Source of the DNA: Hemileia vastatrix
Taxonomy: Eukaryota > Basidiomycota > Pucciniomycetes > Pucciniales > Zaghouaniaceae
Assembly: GCA_030280995.1 (NCBI GenBank)
Contig: JASXTE010000017.1
Coordinates: 22,188,998 to 22,252,997, forward strand
Length of the DNA stretch: 64,000 nucleotides
Direction of reading: 5' to 3'
A program made the position numbers and the translations under genes. Positions 32,501 through 43,606 of this stretch are shown piece after piece. The notes under the pieces were generated by a model. The model made no database searches. It saw only the letters and a program-made list of their open reading frames with translations, and was not told the DNA's origin. How positions within the stretch are numbered: the stretch's first letter is position 1; each line of letters starts with the position of its first letter.

Positions 32501-34889
32501 ACCTGTGTAAAGTATTCCAGAAAATGGATGAAATAAATATGACACTTGCTTTGAAGAAATGTAAATTTGGTTTCCATTCTTTAAAAGTTCTTGGTCATGT
32601 TGTTTCAGGCTTACAGATATGTGTTGACCAGAACAAAGTGGCAGCCATACAACAGGTGAAGGCTCCTACAACAGTGAGAGAGCTCCAAAGTTTTTTGGGA
32701 ATGTGTGGATACTATAGACAGTATATTAAAAATTACCAATTCATAGCTTTACCCCTTACCCAATTAACTAGAAAGGATGTTGCTTTTGTCTGGAGTAGTG
32801 AAAGACAAAGAGCTTTTGACACTATGAAACACTGTTTGATGTCAGCACCAATTCTTGCTTTACCTGACTTTAATCAACCATTTGTTTTGTACACTGATTC
32901 CAGTTTCATTGGTCTTGGTGCTGCCCTCCATCAAAAACATGTGATAAATGATAGAGTTTCAGAAGTAGTAATTTGTTATATTTCAAGAACCTTGAGAAAT
33001 AGTGAATTGAAATATGGTGCTACTCAATTAGAATGTTTAGCTGTAGTATGGGCTCTAGAAAAGCTTCATTATTACCTAGATGACCAGAAATCTGAACTTG
33101 TCACTGACTGCAGTGCAGTTAAATCCCTTTTAAACTTGAAAACACCTAACAGACATATGTTCAGATGGTAGCTGGCTGTTCAAGAGTACAGAGGGAGAAT
33201 GAAAATTATTCGTAGGGCTGGTATTGTCCACTCAAATGTGGATATGTTATCTAGGTTACCTTTGCCAAATTATGACTCTAATCCTGCATATGATACTGAG
33301 GACGAAATTATTCATATACATGGGATATATGTGGTTGATATGGAGGAAGAGCTATTACAGCTTATTCTGGAATCATATGATAAGGACACTGGCTTGAAAA
33401 AGTTATGCACCATATTAAATGATCCAAAGAATGCTTCAATACAAGAATTAATTAAAACCCTTCCACCAAAGTACCAAAAAGCTTTGGAAAAATTAAATTT
33501 TCAATTGATGAAGGATATCTATATTATAGAAGAAAGTTGAGTAATGTTATTGTTATTCCTCCTTCTATGAAAGAAATCATCTTGAAAATTTGTCATGATG
33601 ACATATTATCTGGACATTTTGATCTTGACAAAACAATGATCAGAATTAAGAACACTGCTTGGTGGGCTAATATGTCTGAAGACACAAAATTATATGTTGA
33701 ATCTTGTGATTCTTGCCAAAAATCAAAAAGATTAACTGGTAAAAGAGCAGGATTAATGCAACATATTGAACCTCCTGATGCTCCATGGCAAATAATAAAC
33801 ATGGATTTTGTAACAGGATTACCTATTTCTGGTAAAGACAGTTATAACTCTTGTTGGGTTATTGTGGACAGATTCACAGAAATGTGTAAATTTATCCCTA
33901 CCCACAAGAATGTTTCCACTAAAGATTTAGCTTTCTTATGGTGGTCTCATATTTTTAATACTGCTGGTTTTCCTAAAGCCATAATCTCTGACAGAGACCC
34001 TAAATTTACTTCTGAATTTTGGATGTCTCTGATGGATGTTTGTGGTTGTGATCTGAAACTTTTTACTGCCCATCACCCTCAGACTGATGGTTTAGCTGAA
34101 AGAATGATTCAGACTTTAGAGGACATGATAAGAAGATATTGTGCCTTTGGCCTTGAGTATAAAGATAATGACAGATTCACTCATGATTGGGTTACCTTAC
34201 TTCCTGGGTTAGAATTTGCTTATAATAGCACTGTTCATTCTGTTACTCAAAGAAAGCCTTTGGAGCTCTGGCTTGGATATGTTCCCAATACTCCAGCCCG
34301 AATTCTCAATAACAAAATACCTAAATTGGATATACATCCTGGTGTAAAATATTTTCTTCAAATGCAACAACTATGTAGAAATCATGCTCAAAAATGTATT
34401 TAAAAATCATTTGAATATGAGAAGAAAAGATGGGACAAATCCCATAAAGAATACACTTTTAAAAAGGGTGATGAAGTGTTGATTTCTACAGTCCACTTCA
34501 ACTTACAAGGTAATAACAAATTGAAAGATCCATTTGTTGGTCCATTTGTTGTCAGAAGAATGATTGGAGATAATGCAGTTGAAGTTATTCTGTATTCTCC
34601 ATATGACAGAAAACATCCTGTTTTTCCAATATCACTTTTGAAACCTTACACATCCAATAGTGATTTATTTACAAAAAGGAGGGGTAGACCAAAGAAAACC
34701 CCAAATGAAATCACTGAAACAGCAGAAATTGAAAAAATTCTAAATGACAGAATAGTCACTGCTGAAAAAGGTACAGAATACTTATTGAGATTCAAAAATA
34801 AAAAATCTGAATATGATTCTTGGATACCTGGGAAGGATATATCTAATCTTCCTACTCTACTAAAAAAGTATAAAAAGAAAAAATCATAG
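28867..34889 (+). pseudogene. Family C gag-pol, nearly complete but broken
   Basis: 1434 codons run from ATG 28867 to TAG at 33169-33171, then the frame resumes at 33199, shifts near 33537, has a stop near 34403, and ends at 34889. Domains in order: two-frame N-terminus (to about residue 220), coiled-coil stretch, capsid (NQKNWPKLDQYPTFD near 520), knuckle CFKCNKPWQKGHVC (about 728-741), protease LDSGAGGS (about 838), RT YIDD (about 1195), RNase H YTDSS (about 1342), integrase (GHF, CDSCQKSK, MDFVTG, SDRDPKF, AERM; 33537-34400), GPFVV and chromodomain (34476-34889). The first stop is Q to TAG: family B reads RWQLAVQEY here. The close match to B throughout shows how recently function was lost. 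Confidence 0.92.
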
Positions 34890-34924
34890 CATTTTTTTTA
34901 TTGTTTTTTTTTAAAGTGAGGGAG

Positions 34925-35727
34925 TGTCAGCCAGGCTACTAGACTTACCCAGTGAAATAATTAATTATTTACTGGATGAAGCCGCACCTTATCATTTTAA
35001 TTATTTAATTATAAATTAGTTACATTAAAATTACTTATAATAAATTAACTAATTACAGAATGATAAAATTAAATGAATAATTAAAATTAAATATAAAATT
35101 GTCCCTTATATTTTTTCTCTAACACCGTGCTCATTTTACAGGTTAGAAGAAATAAAGATTTATATTAAAAAATAAATTTTAAATTAAAATAAGATTTTAC
35201 TATTCAAATAATATTAAATATATACAAAAACTCAAATTTCTTATTTAGAATTGACTTCTACAGTAAATATTAAATAAATTGATGTATTTCTGACATACTC
35301 TGTAAATACATCTTTTTGATGCCTTCTTTTTAGAACAACTTTATTATTTGAAAATACTCCTTCTGGAATATTCTTTTTCTCTCTTTCTCATACTACTGTT
35401 TCAGAATTTGATTGCCGTGCTTTGTCCCTCCTTTGCCTATATAAGGCCTCTCTTTTGGTTGTTTTTTATTCATTCCTTTACAAACTTACTTTATTATTAC
35501 TATTTACAACACAATACTTATTTTTATATCTCATATCATTAGTAGTTACAAGAGCGTAATTCTAATCAATAACTTATAACAATATTTAAACCCTACCTCT
35601 TATATTTGAGTAACAAATCACTTAGATTAAGAAATACGTACCAAATTTTTGAGAGTTTATTCAAAATCCTTAAAATCCTCATAGAAACTTCATACCAAAT
35701 CTTCTAGACCAAAAGTTTACCTTGAAA
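34925..35727 (+). repeat. 3' LTR of family C element
   Basis: TGTCAGCCAGG...CTTGAAA, 803 bp, nearly identical to 27017-27819; TATA near 35447. Confidence 0.9.
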
Positions 35728-36967
35728 ATTACTATCAATTTTCTGTAATGTATATGCAGAAAAAACAGAACCAGAAGCTCCTGTATCCAACACTATATTT
35801 ACAGTTTCTCCAGAAATTATTTCTGGAACTGTGATAGGCGCCATTCTTAAGTTTTCAGCTTGTATATCCTTAATGATTTCAGCATCTTAAAAATTCATTA
35901 ATGATACATTTGAGCCCATACTTAATATTGGATTTTCAAAGATGGACAAATCATCTTCCACCTTACAGACTTCATTTTCATCACTATATGAGATATTACT
36001 GTCATAATCACTTGAATCTTTACTTTTTTCTGTTTTATTTTAAGATTTTTACTGATTTTTAACAATATTTATATTTTTCTCACATTTGTGTCCTTTAACC
36101 TAAGGCTTATTACACTTATAACAAGTATTAGTCTCATACTTTTTAGATACTACATGTGCAGTAGGTTTTTCTGCTTTTTCTACAGTGGTTTTGAATTCTG
36201 ATTTTCCACAGGTTCATTATTTTGTTTATAAGTGGTGTACCTTTCTTCATACTTATGGTTTAATAATATTTCATTGCAAATATAAATAAATTCAGAGTAT
36301 TCATTAACCATTATTGTTCTAGCTACAACAATGTCTCTGACAGATATAGGTAACTTATATGTTATTTTATCATTCCATAAGTTAAAATACATATTTGCAT
36401 TGATGTCTTTTAATATTTTATTTAAATTCATTAAAAATACTATAGGTTTGTCACTATTCAATTGATTTTACCTTATTTTCTCATATAATCTTTGCTGAGT
36501 TAGTCTGAATTTAGAACTTCCAAATTTTTTTTTCAATCAGATGTTTCCATTCAGCTCAAGAGTACTCTTTACCCTCACATAATAAAGCTTCAAACCATAA
36601 GAAAGAAACATCCTAATATAATGAAATTAGTTTTGATGTTATTTTTTCATCTGGTAACTTATATGAGAATTGTAACTTGTCAATTCTTTGAATAAAATTT
36701 TGCCAATCAGAGCAGGCTTCCCCCTCATAATTTGGGTTCTGGCCAATTTTTGGACAATTCTTCTGATTGAATTTAATCTCACTAATCCTGGGCAAATTCA
36801 ATAACTCATTTGCCTTAGATAAATGGTATTGTATTTTCTCTTGTACTGATTTGTGACTTAAATTTTTCTTTCAGATTTGACACTTCCACCAGATGTTTTC
36901 ATTTTTGGTGGCAGTGGGAATTATTGAGATTCATTTTCTCAAATGAGTGGATTATTATTATACTGTG
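35728..36967 (-). pseudogene. Old B element, protease N-terminus, knuckle and capsid
   Basis: Third piece of the old B copy. The minus strand carries the start of protease (near 35790), the acidic linker, the knuckle region (near 36085-36130) and capsid (fragments at 36180-36461 and 36613-36801, matching NQKNWPKI and DWQHFIQRIDNL). Many stops. It ends near 36967, at the point equal to 21720 of the recent B element; the gag N-terminus, leader and 5' LTR are missing. Confidence 0.88.
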
Positions 36968-37860
36968 TATACTAGTAGCTGCCTAGTAGAGAGGTGTTTC
37001 ATAGTTGTTTTTGGAAGTATTATGTTATGAGGGAAGTGAGAATTCACCACCAAATGTGCAGTTGGGGTGTGTAGATAGAAAAATAATTTAAGTTTTTTCA
37101 ACCAAAACTAAGTAGCATAAAGTGAGGTAGGAATTAAGTATTGCATCAGAATTTAAAAGTCATGTGACTTTCTTAAAAATCCATCATGGATGTGTTGAGT
37201 TTGGGATCAGGAATTAGGAATGGAAATTAGGGTATAACAGGCGAGATAATGCACTATTGTGGATTCCTATTCACTATCCCTGGGGCTAGTGGATTAGAAT
37301 CTTCTGCAATTAATAATTTCTGATACCAGGATAAAAATTCCTGATCCATTATTTCTGATCACTCAAGTTTGATACCCCATAATAGGTATATTCTTGGCTG
37401 GGTTGGGTATATTTTTTATTTTTCTTTTCTGTACCTTTTTTTGTGGTTTGGGAAAAAAAAAGTTCTCACAAGAGAAAAAGATCTGACAAAAAAAACTGAA
37501 TTTTTTTTCACCTTAAAGCAAAAATGACAAAAAGGTAAAAATAAAATAAAATAAAATAAAATAAAACAAATAAAAATAAGAAAAAATCATCTTTAAAAAA
37601 TATTAATTCAAACCTGAAATGCTAAACCTATTCTTTGGTGTAAAATTTAGTTTCCTCATCTTCAACTCAATAAGACTACACACCAAGTAAGATATCCCTA
37701 ATGAAGATATTCTAGAGAGGGACATAATGACAGAAATTAAAGTGTAATAAATACAAGGAAGAGAATGATAAGTGTAAAAATAAGCAAGAGCAAGAAAAAT
37801 ATTCAGAATCCATGAATGTCCTTGTTTTATTAATTGTTTTCTTAGAAATAAAAATAATTT
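36968..37860. other. Unassigned AT-rich DNA
   Basis: No gene, LTR terminus or repeat family recognised. Ordinary mixed sequence to about 37400, then A-rich and T-rich runs including (AAAAT)n near 37540-37565. Confidence 0.5.
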
Positions 37861-38870
37861 TTTTTCTCTTTTTTAAAATTTTTTTTTTTTTCATTTCCTT
37901 TTTTTATTTTAAATTTTTTAATTTTTAAATTTTTATATTTTTATTTATTTTTTTAACAATCTTTTTTTTTAATTTTTAATTTTAATTTTTTAAAAAAATT
38001 TCCATTTTTATCATTTTTCTTCATTTTTCATATCCATTTTTTTTTTCTACTTTTTCATTTTTTTCATTTTTTTCATTTTTAACTCTTTTTTCTCTTTTCT
38101 TTTTTATTTGTCATTTTCTGTTTCTTTTTTTTCTTTTTTTTTTCTTTTTTTATTTTTTTATTTTTTTCATTTTTTTCATTTTTTTCATTTTTTTCATTTT
38201 TTTTATTTTTTTCATTTTTTTCATTTTTTTCATTTTTTTCATTTTTTTTCTGATTTTTTCTTTTTTTCTTTTTTTCTCATTTTTTATTTTTTAACTTTTT
38301 TTCTCTTTTCTCTTTTCTTTTTTCTTTGTCTTTTTCTGTTTTTTTTTCTTTTTTTTGTTTTTTTTTGATTTTTTTGGTTTTTTTTTATTTTTATTTTTTT
38401 GCTTTTATTAATTTTTTTTCATTTTTTATCTTCATTGATGTTTAACATTTTTTTATATTAATTTATTAATTTTAATTTTAATTAATTTTTTCTAATTTTA
38501 TTTTTATTTTTTATTTTTTCTCTTATTTTATCTTATTTCCTTATCTATTCTTTTTTTTCTTTTTTTTCTTTTTCTTCTCTTTTTCACTTCCTTTCCTTTC
38601 TTTATTTCTTTATTTAATTAATAATTTATTATATCTTTTTCTTTTTTTCCTATTTTTCTTATTTTTCTTGTTTTTCTTTTTTATATTAGTTCTTCTTTTA
38701 CTTTTTTTTTCTTTTTTTCCTTTTTTTAATTTTTTTGTTTGTTTATTTTTTCAATTTTTGATATTTTTGATATTTTTTACCACTTTTTTCATTTTTTAAG
38801 TTTTTAATATTTTTTAATATTTTTTTCTTTTAACTTTTTTCATTATTTTTGCCAGGTTATACGTCCACAA
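37861..38870. repeat. T-rich low-complexity tract with CATTTTTT units
   Basis: About 1 kb of plus-strand T-rich DNA. Near 38166-38252 it is a regular (CATTTTTTT)n-type array. Frames that cross it give Phe/His-only translations and are not genes. Confidence 0.85.
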
Positions 38871-38943
38871 CCTATTTTTGATATGGATACAACCTACAAT
38901 ACATTTTTTTTGTTTGATGCACTTTTACACCACCAAATGAAAT

Positions 38944-39136
38944 TATCAGCCAGGCTACTAAACTTACACAGTAAATAATTAATTATCTACTAGAGTGTAG
39001 ATATGCCTTTACCTCTCATTTAATGAGTTATACTTACTTTATAAATTACTTTCACAATTTTAACTAATTAATACGTAAAAAAAAAGTAAAGATATAATTC
39101 TATTGTTTCCTAGTATTTTTTATTTTGTGACAGAAT
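38944..39136 (+). repeat. C-like LTR start fragment
   Basis: TATCAGCCAGGCTACTAAAC follows the family C LTR start closely for about 60 bp, then drifts. Only about 190 bp remain before the next LTR start at 39137. Confidence 0.6.
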
Positions 39137-39834
39137 CTTTCAGCCAGGCTATACCTGTACCCCAGTAAATTTTATGTTAATTTACTGGAACTAAAAGAAG
39201 GCGTAAAAATATGCTTATTATGTATATAAATTAATATTATATTGCATAATGAAATGATATAATTATTTTATTAAATATATATAATAAGTATTATATTAAT
39301 TTTATTATTATATGAATTATTTATACATTTGAATTAAGCATGATATATTTTATATTCTATAAATTATGGCGCATTTTTATGTATTTAATAAATATAAATT
39401 AATAATTAATTAATTTTAAACATATATTATAATTATAAGTGTAAAATTAACTTATAATAAAATTAAATTAATTAATTAAAATTATATATTAAATAAAGAC
39501 ATACATATCTTATTAAACAATAATATTGGGCGCTTTTTTGATCCTTAATTGTGTCAGCAAAATTATTAAATAAATTAAAACACTTATTTAATAAGATGGT
39601 ATTCAAATTCTCACTTTAAATTAGAAATATCATTAACTTAATTATTTTTTTCATTTAAACTAGTTATTGAATTAATTACATAGTTAAAAAAATTAATTAA
39701 ATTTGCTTTATACTGAATTAAATTGATTACATGAATTTTTGCATGAAAATAATTCTGTTTGTTTTAATTAAACCCTTTAAATCTCACTGTAATATCTGTT
39801 TTGGGTTATTTTACTCACTGTTCTTATGTTTCTG
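39137..39834 (+). repeat. E-like LTR, truncated
   Basis: TTTCAGCCAGGCTATACC begins a sequence that follows the solo E LTR (13377-14523), including ATGGCGCATTTTTATGTATTTAAT near 39366 and CCTTAATTGTGT near 39544. The TATA half is missing; the next LTR starts at 39835. Confidence 0.6.
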
Positions 39835-40731
39835 TCAGGCTGAGATCAAGTATAAAGACGTAAACCAGCTTGAATGGTCAGTTTTTTAGAAGATTTTAAT
39901 GGTCCTATATGAATACTGTAGTACTAATCCAATAAGTAGTAAAATATAATCAAAATTAAAGGTCTCAGTAATATAATTCTCACTATTTTTATATATGGCT
40001 TACAATCTTTTTAGTTGGTAGAAAAATAGATTTTATAATTCAGATACTATTTCAAAAGTCTTATAAAAGTACTAATTGATATGTATTGTAATTTATTTGG
40101 TTATATTGGTAAATTGTAAATGATAAAGAATGTAGAAATACAACCAAAAACCCTCCTCCTTTTATACACAATGAGTTCCCCAATGATTCCCTTGATGTAC
40201 CACCCAATACACAGTTAATGACGCCTCCAAACAGCTAATAGACATACCCATCAACATTCCCAGTATACCATAGCATAATTAGAAGAATAAAAACCGCCAA
40301 AATCCTGTATTAATAAGGAAAATCCATCAAGATTAAAGAATATGATAAAAAGAGAGTATATGAGTATTAAAAAATGATATAAAATTCTAAAGAGGAAATT
40401 TCAATGTTAATAATAGCTTAATAATAAGGGAGATTCAATGTAGAATCAATGGGGCTAATCCTGACATTATACTACGTGAAATTCCCATTCAAAAATACCC
40501 AATATTGACTGAGAAACCACCCAAAAACCCAAAAAGGAGTGTGAGATGTGGGGTAACTATATGCAGTCCTTGGCAGGCGCTTGCACAGGTAAATCCTTGA
40601 CTAAATTTAGGCAAATTTAAGCATGGTGATAAAGAAAGGAACCAAGAATGAGGTTATTAATGAAATTAGTGCATATAAAGATAGTCAATGCATTATTAAT
40701 TAAGCTAGGACACTAAATAAGCTCCTGTTGC
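39835..40731 (-). repeat. Diverged B-like LTR
   Basis: TGTCAGGCTGAGATC, then TAATGGTCCTATATG and CCCTCCTCCTTTTATACAC, parallel the B LTR start, its TGGTCCTACTAC block and its CCTCCTTACTTATACCC promoter area. It is strongly diverged and cut at 40732 by a D LTR. Confidence 0.4.
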
Positions 40732-41825
40732 TGTAGACAATCCTATAGTACTAGCTATAGGCCTTGACCAAGGGAGTTGGAGAAAAACCAGAGAGAAAAT
40801 CCCGTGTCCCTTTATAAAAATAGAGTGAGATTTACTTGCTAAAGTAAGTTGGTTCCTGTTTATCTAAAGCTCCTTTTCAACACACTTGACTGCTTGATGA
40901 GCCAAGAAAATAGTCACCAGACTGACTACCAGACCAAAGAACTGAAATGTAGACCAATGTCCACACCAGAGACAGCAAAGATACTTGATGTAGGCTGCAA
41001 ATCCACAGCAGAGACAGCAATAATACTTGCTATAGCTTGCAAGACTATAACAGAGAAAACAGTTGCCAAAGTTAAGTTAAATGAAGAACTCACTTGCAAC
41101 AAACACAGCCAAATTGTGGCCAGAAAACAGTGAAAACTGAGTGAGGAACAAGGATATCACCTCCGGATGGTTGTATGATAATTAAGGTTGCCCCAAACTG
41201 TCTTATTCACTATTTACACACAGACCACTAACTAAGAGCCCATGCGCACCCACCAATCTGGCGCCTGTACCCACCAAATTGAATAAAAGTCCCTCCTGAA
41301 GCACTCCCCAACCTCCTAAAACAGAGGCGGGCAGGCCGGCCGAAGTCAGAGGTGCCGCCTGAAGCGGCCTGGCCTCCCTGAAGCCAGAAAACCAATAAAA
41401 ACAACTAATCTACTTAGAAAAATTAGCTACAACTACTAAAACCTTTAAGACACGGAATTTCACTATAACAACATTGAGAAATGAAATATAGAGAAAAATT
41501 AGCTCTATCCAATGGTACTAAGCTCTTAACCCTAAGACTTAAGGTTAGCCCGTAAAACACGAAAAACAAAATTAAACAGCTATCTTTTATAAATGAAAAA
41601 TGAGGAAATGACCCCTTAAAACTTAGAATATGAAAAATGTCTACAAGACATAAAATATAGAGAAAAACTGGGGCTATCCAATGATAGTACCCACATACCC
41701 ACAGACCCAATATCCACGGAATAAAACCAGAAAAATACCCAATTCCTTAACAGATTTCAATTAAGACATGCACAAACAGCGCCAAATCACGCAACAAAGG
41801 CCCCTGCCAATGTTGGAAGACCACA
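40732..41825 (-). repeat. Solo D-type LTR, minus strand
   Basis: 1094 bp; reverse complement TGTGGTCTTCC...GGATTGTCTACA, the same repeat as 5313-6404. It contains the GC-rich block near 41325-41385. No matching target repeat is evident, and the flanks belong to different elements, so rearrangement is possible. A 94-codon frame at 40849 lies in the LTR and has no features. Confidence 0.75.
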
Positions 41826-42431
41826 CCGCAACCGTGTTTCAAACTTGGGTTTGACCTTTTAGGTTTATATTAAATTAAATACTATATAATTTTGAAGTGA
41901 TTTCTCAATCACTATATTAAGTTAACCTTTTCACCTCTCACTTATATTATTAAATTTTTATTGCAATAACAGTGATTGTGGCTTAATTGCTGATTCACTG
42001 AGTGTAAGTTTTAAAATTTTTATTAATTTTTATTCCTAGTTGACCATAATAGAGTTATACTCTTATTCCTAGAAGATCATTAAATTTTTTAATAAATTAT
42101 TCAATTATTTTTTATTAAATTATTTTTTGATTTATTGGTTGATAATAATTGTACTAAGGGCTTAGTCCAAATATTTCCAATATTTTTTTTGGTATTAATT
42201 ATTCTTGGTTGACTTATTAAACCTTTGTTGGTTGGTCCCATGATAATTATTGGTATTTTTTAATAAATAATTGTAATTACATATATATTGTATTACATTT
42301 TTTGTTAATTAATTGATTTTGAATAAAAAATTAAAAAAAATTTTTTGCTAAAAAATCATTTAATTATTTTTTATTTTGAAAATACAAATTTGCATCATTA
42401 AAATCATTTTGATTCTTTTTTCACAGTCTTT
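41826..42431 (+). other. Leader of decayed C-like element with hairpins
   Basis: Non-coding. Carries diverged versions of the family C hairpins: 42036-42072 (CTAG/CTAG outer pair), 42135-42170, and 42206-42240 (TGG-TT-GAC ... GTC-CCA). CCATAATAGAG is shared with 28201. The 5' LTR is missing; a D LTR abuts at 41825. Confidence 0.55.
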
Positions 42432-43606
42432 ATGTCCAGTAGTTTTGCTAACAGCATGGATAACTTACATGTGGATGAAATTGAAGTGGATGTTGAAACT
42501 GAATCTGTAGGTTCTTCTAAATTAACTTACAAAAATTATTCAGCTGACAAAAAACCTTCAGGACATGGAAATGGCAGGAGAAATAGAAAACCCCCCTTAC
42601 CAAACACCTCTGAAAGAAGGAAAACATCTAATAAATCATGAAAATCGACTAAAGGGTATAAATATAAAAAAGATACCTCTGACTCAACAAGTAAACAACC
42701 TTTCCATTCACATAAAAGAACTGAAGGCAGAAAGCATGAAGTACAAGGCAAGAGTAGACACACTCTGGCAACAGATGCAGGAGTTATTAAATCCCAAACA
42801 GGCTCAACCTTCTCCTTTTTCAGCCTCTCAGCCTCAGCCTCAACCTCAGCCCCATAAGGCACCCAGCTCCTTCACTCAAAATCAAAACACTCTGCAGGTG
42901 GAGCAGTAGAAATGGGATTACTTGATGAACCATTACAAACAGAATGATCAGCAACCAACAGCTCAACACCCTGGCCCATCCAGGACACCAACCTACCATT
43001 CATCTCCTTAGCCCCATCCTTATCAGGGAGGCAGAAGAAAGAAGGCACAGGGGAAGTTTCCTCACTTGCCATGGTAAGTAATTTGCTTGATAAACATTTT
43101 GGTATGTATAATAACAAATATTCTTCCACAGGTAATATTGTGGATCCTGATGAAAGAACAGTTAAACCCTTAAAAAGACAACTTCCTTTAATGAGCAGCC
43201 CCAATGATGTTTTTAGAAAATTTTCATTTGATGAACCTTTACATTTTACTTCTAATTCTTTAATTAATCCTTCTCTTGAAATTAAGAATGATTCTGTTTC
43301 CCCTGAAATCTTTACTTTAAATGAGAAAACTTCTGAAGAAATATTAAAAGATACACTTGATTTTAATGTTGTGAAAGACAAAAATTTGAGAGATGTGTTA
43401 ATACATGAGAGTGATAGATTAAATAATTTACACTTTCATTGTAAAGTGAGTTCTTCTTTACAAGATACAGCTTATTTTAAAATCAAAGAAACCTTGAATA
43501 TTGTTCTTAGCCAACAAAAACAAATAAGGAGTGACCATATAGATATATCAGATAAGAATATCAGTCTGAATAAAACCTTAAGTGAATTGAAACCCCTTCT
43601 TGAGTA
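42432..43606 (+). pseudogene. C-like gag N-terminus with both intron-like segments
   Basis: ATG at 42432; exon 0 to 42506 (25 codons, phase 0), intron 42507-42561 (55 nt; GTAGGT, AGCTGAC, TTCAG), exon 1 from 42562 (DMEMAGEIENPP), coiled coil LTQQVNNLSIHIKELKAES, then TAG at 42907-42909, KWDYLMNHY, PYQGG and LPW. At 43071 ATGGTAAGT overlaps the PW stop and also opens the gag frame (MVSNLLDKHFG), parallel to LVSNL in family B. AG/GTAA occurs at 43131, 58 nt downstream. The gag frame then runs to 43606. Two or more stops in the accessory frame and one in the gag frame (42641) show decay. Confidence 0.65.

Larger units (their letters stand above)
27017..35727 (+). mobile_element. Recent family C Ty3/gypsy chromovirus
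   Basis: 8711 bp, plus strand, with 803-bp LTRs (27017-27819, 34925-35727) that differ at about five positions by eye, and imperfect target repeats AATAC (27012-27016) / ATTAC (35728-35732). Polypurine tract AAAGTGAGGGAG at 34913-34924. It is inserted in reverse orientation in the protease region of the old B element, whose sequence continues cleanly across the two junctions. Gag-pol carries two stops and a frameshift, so this copy is dead although young. Confidence 0.9.

Noticed and set aside
38108..38368. ORF of 86 codons rich in Phe and His
   Set aside because: Translation of a CATTTTTT tract; no start context or homology.
40849..41133. 94-codon ORF in the minus-strand D LTR
   Set aside because: Lies within LTR; no motif; not kept open in the matching LTR at 5313-6404 as a longer frame.
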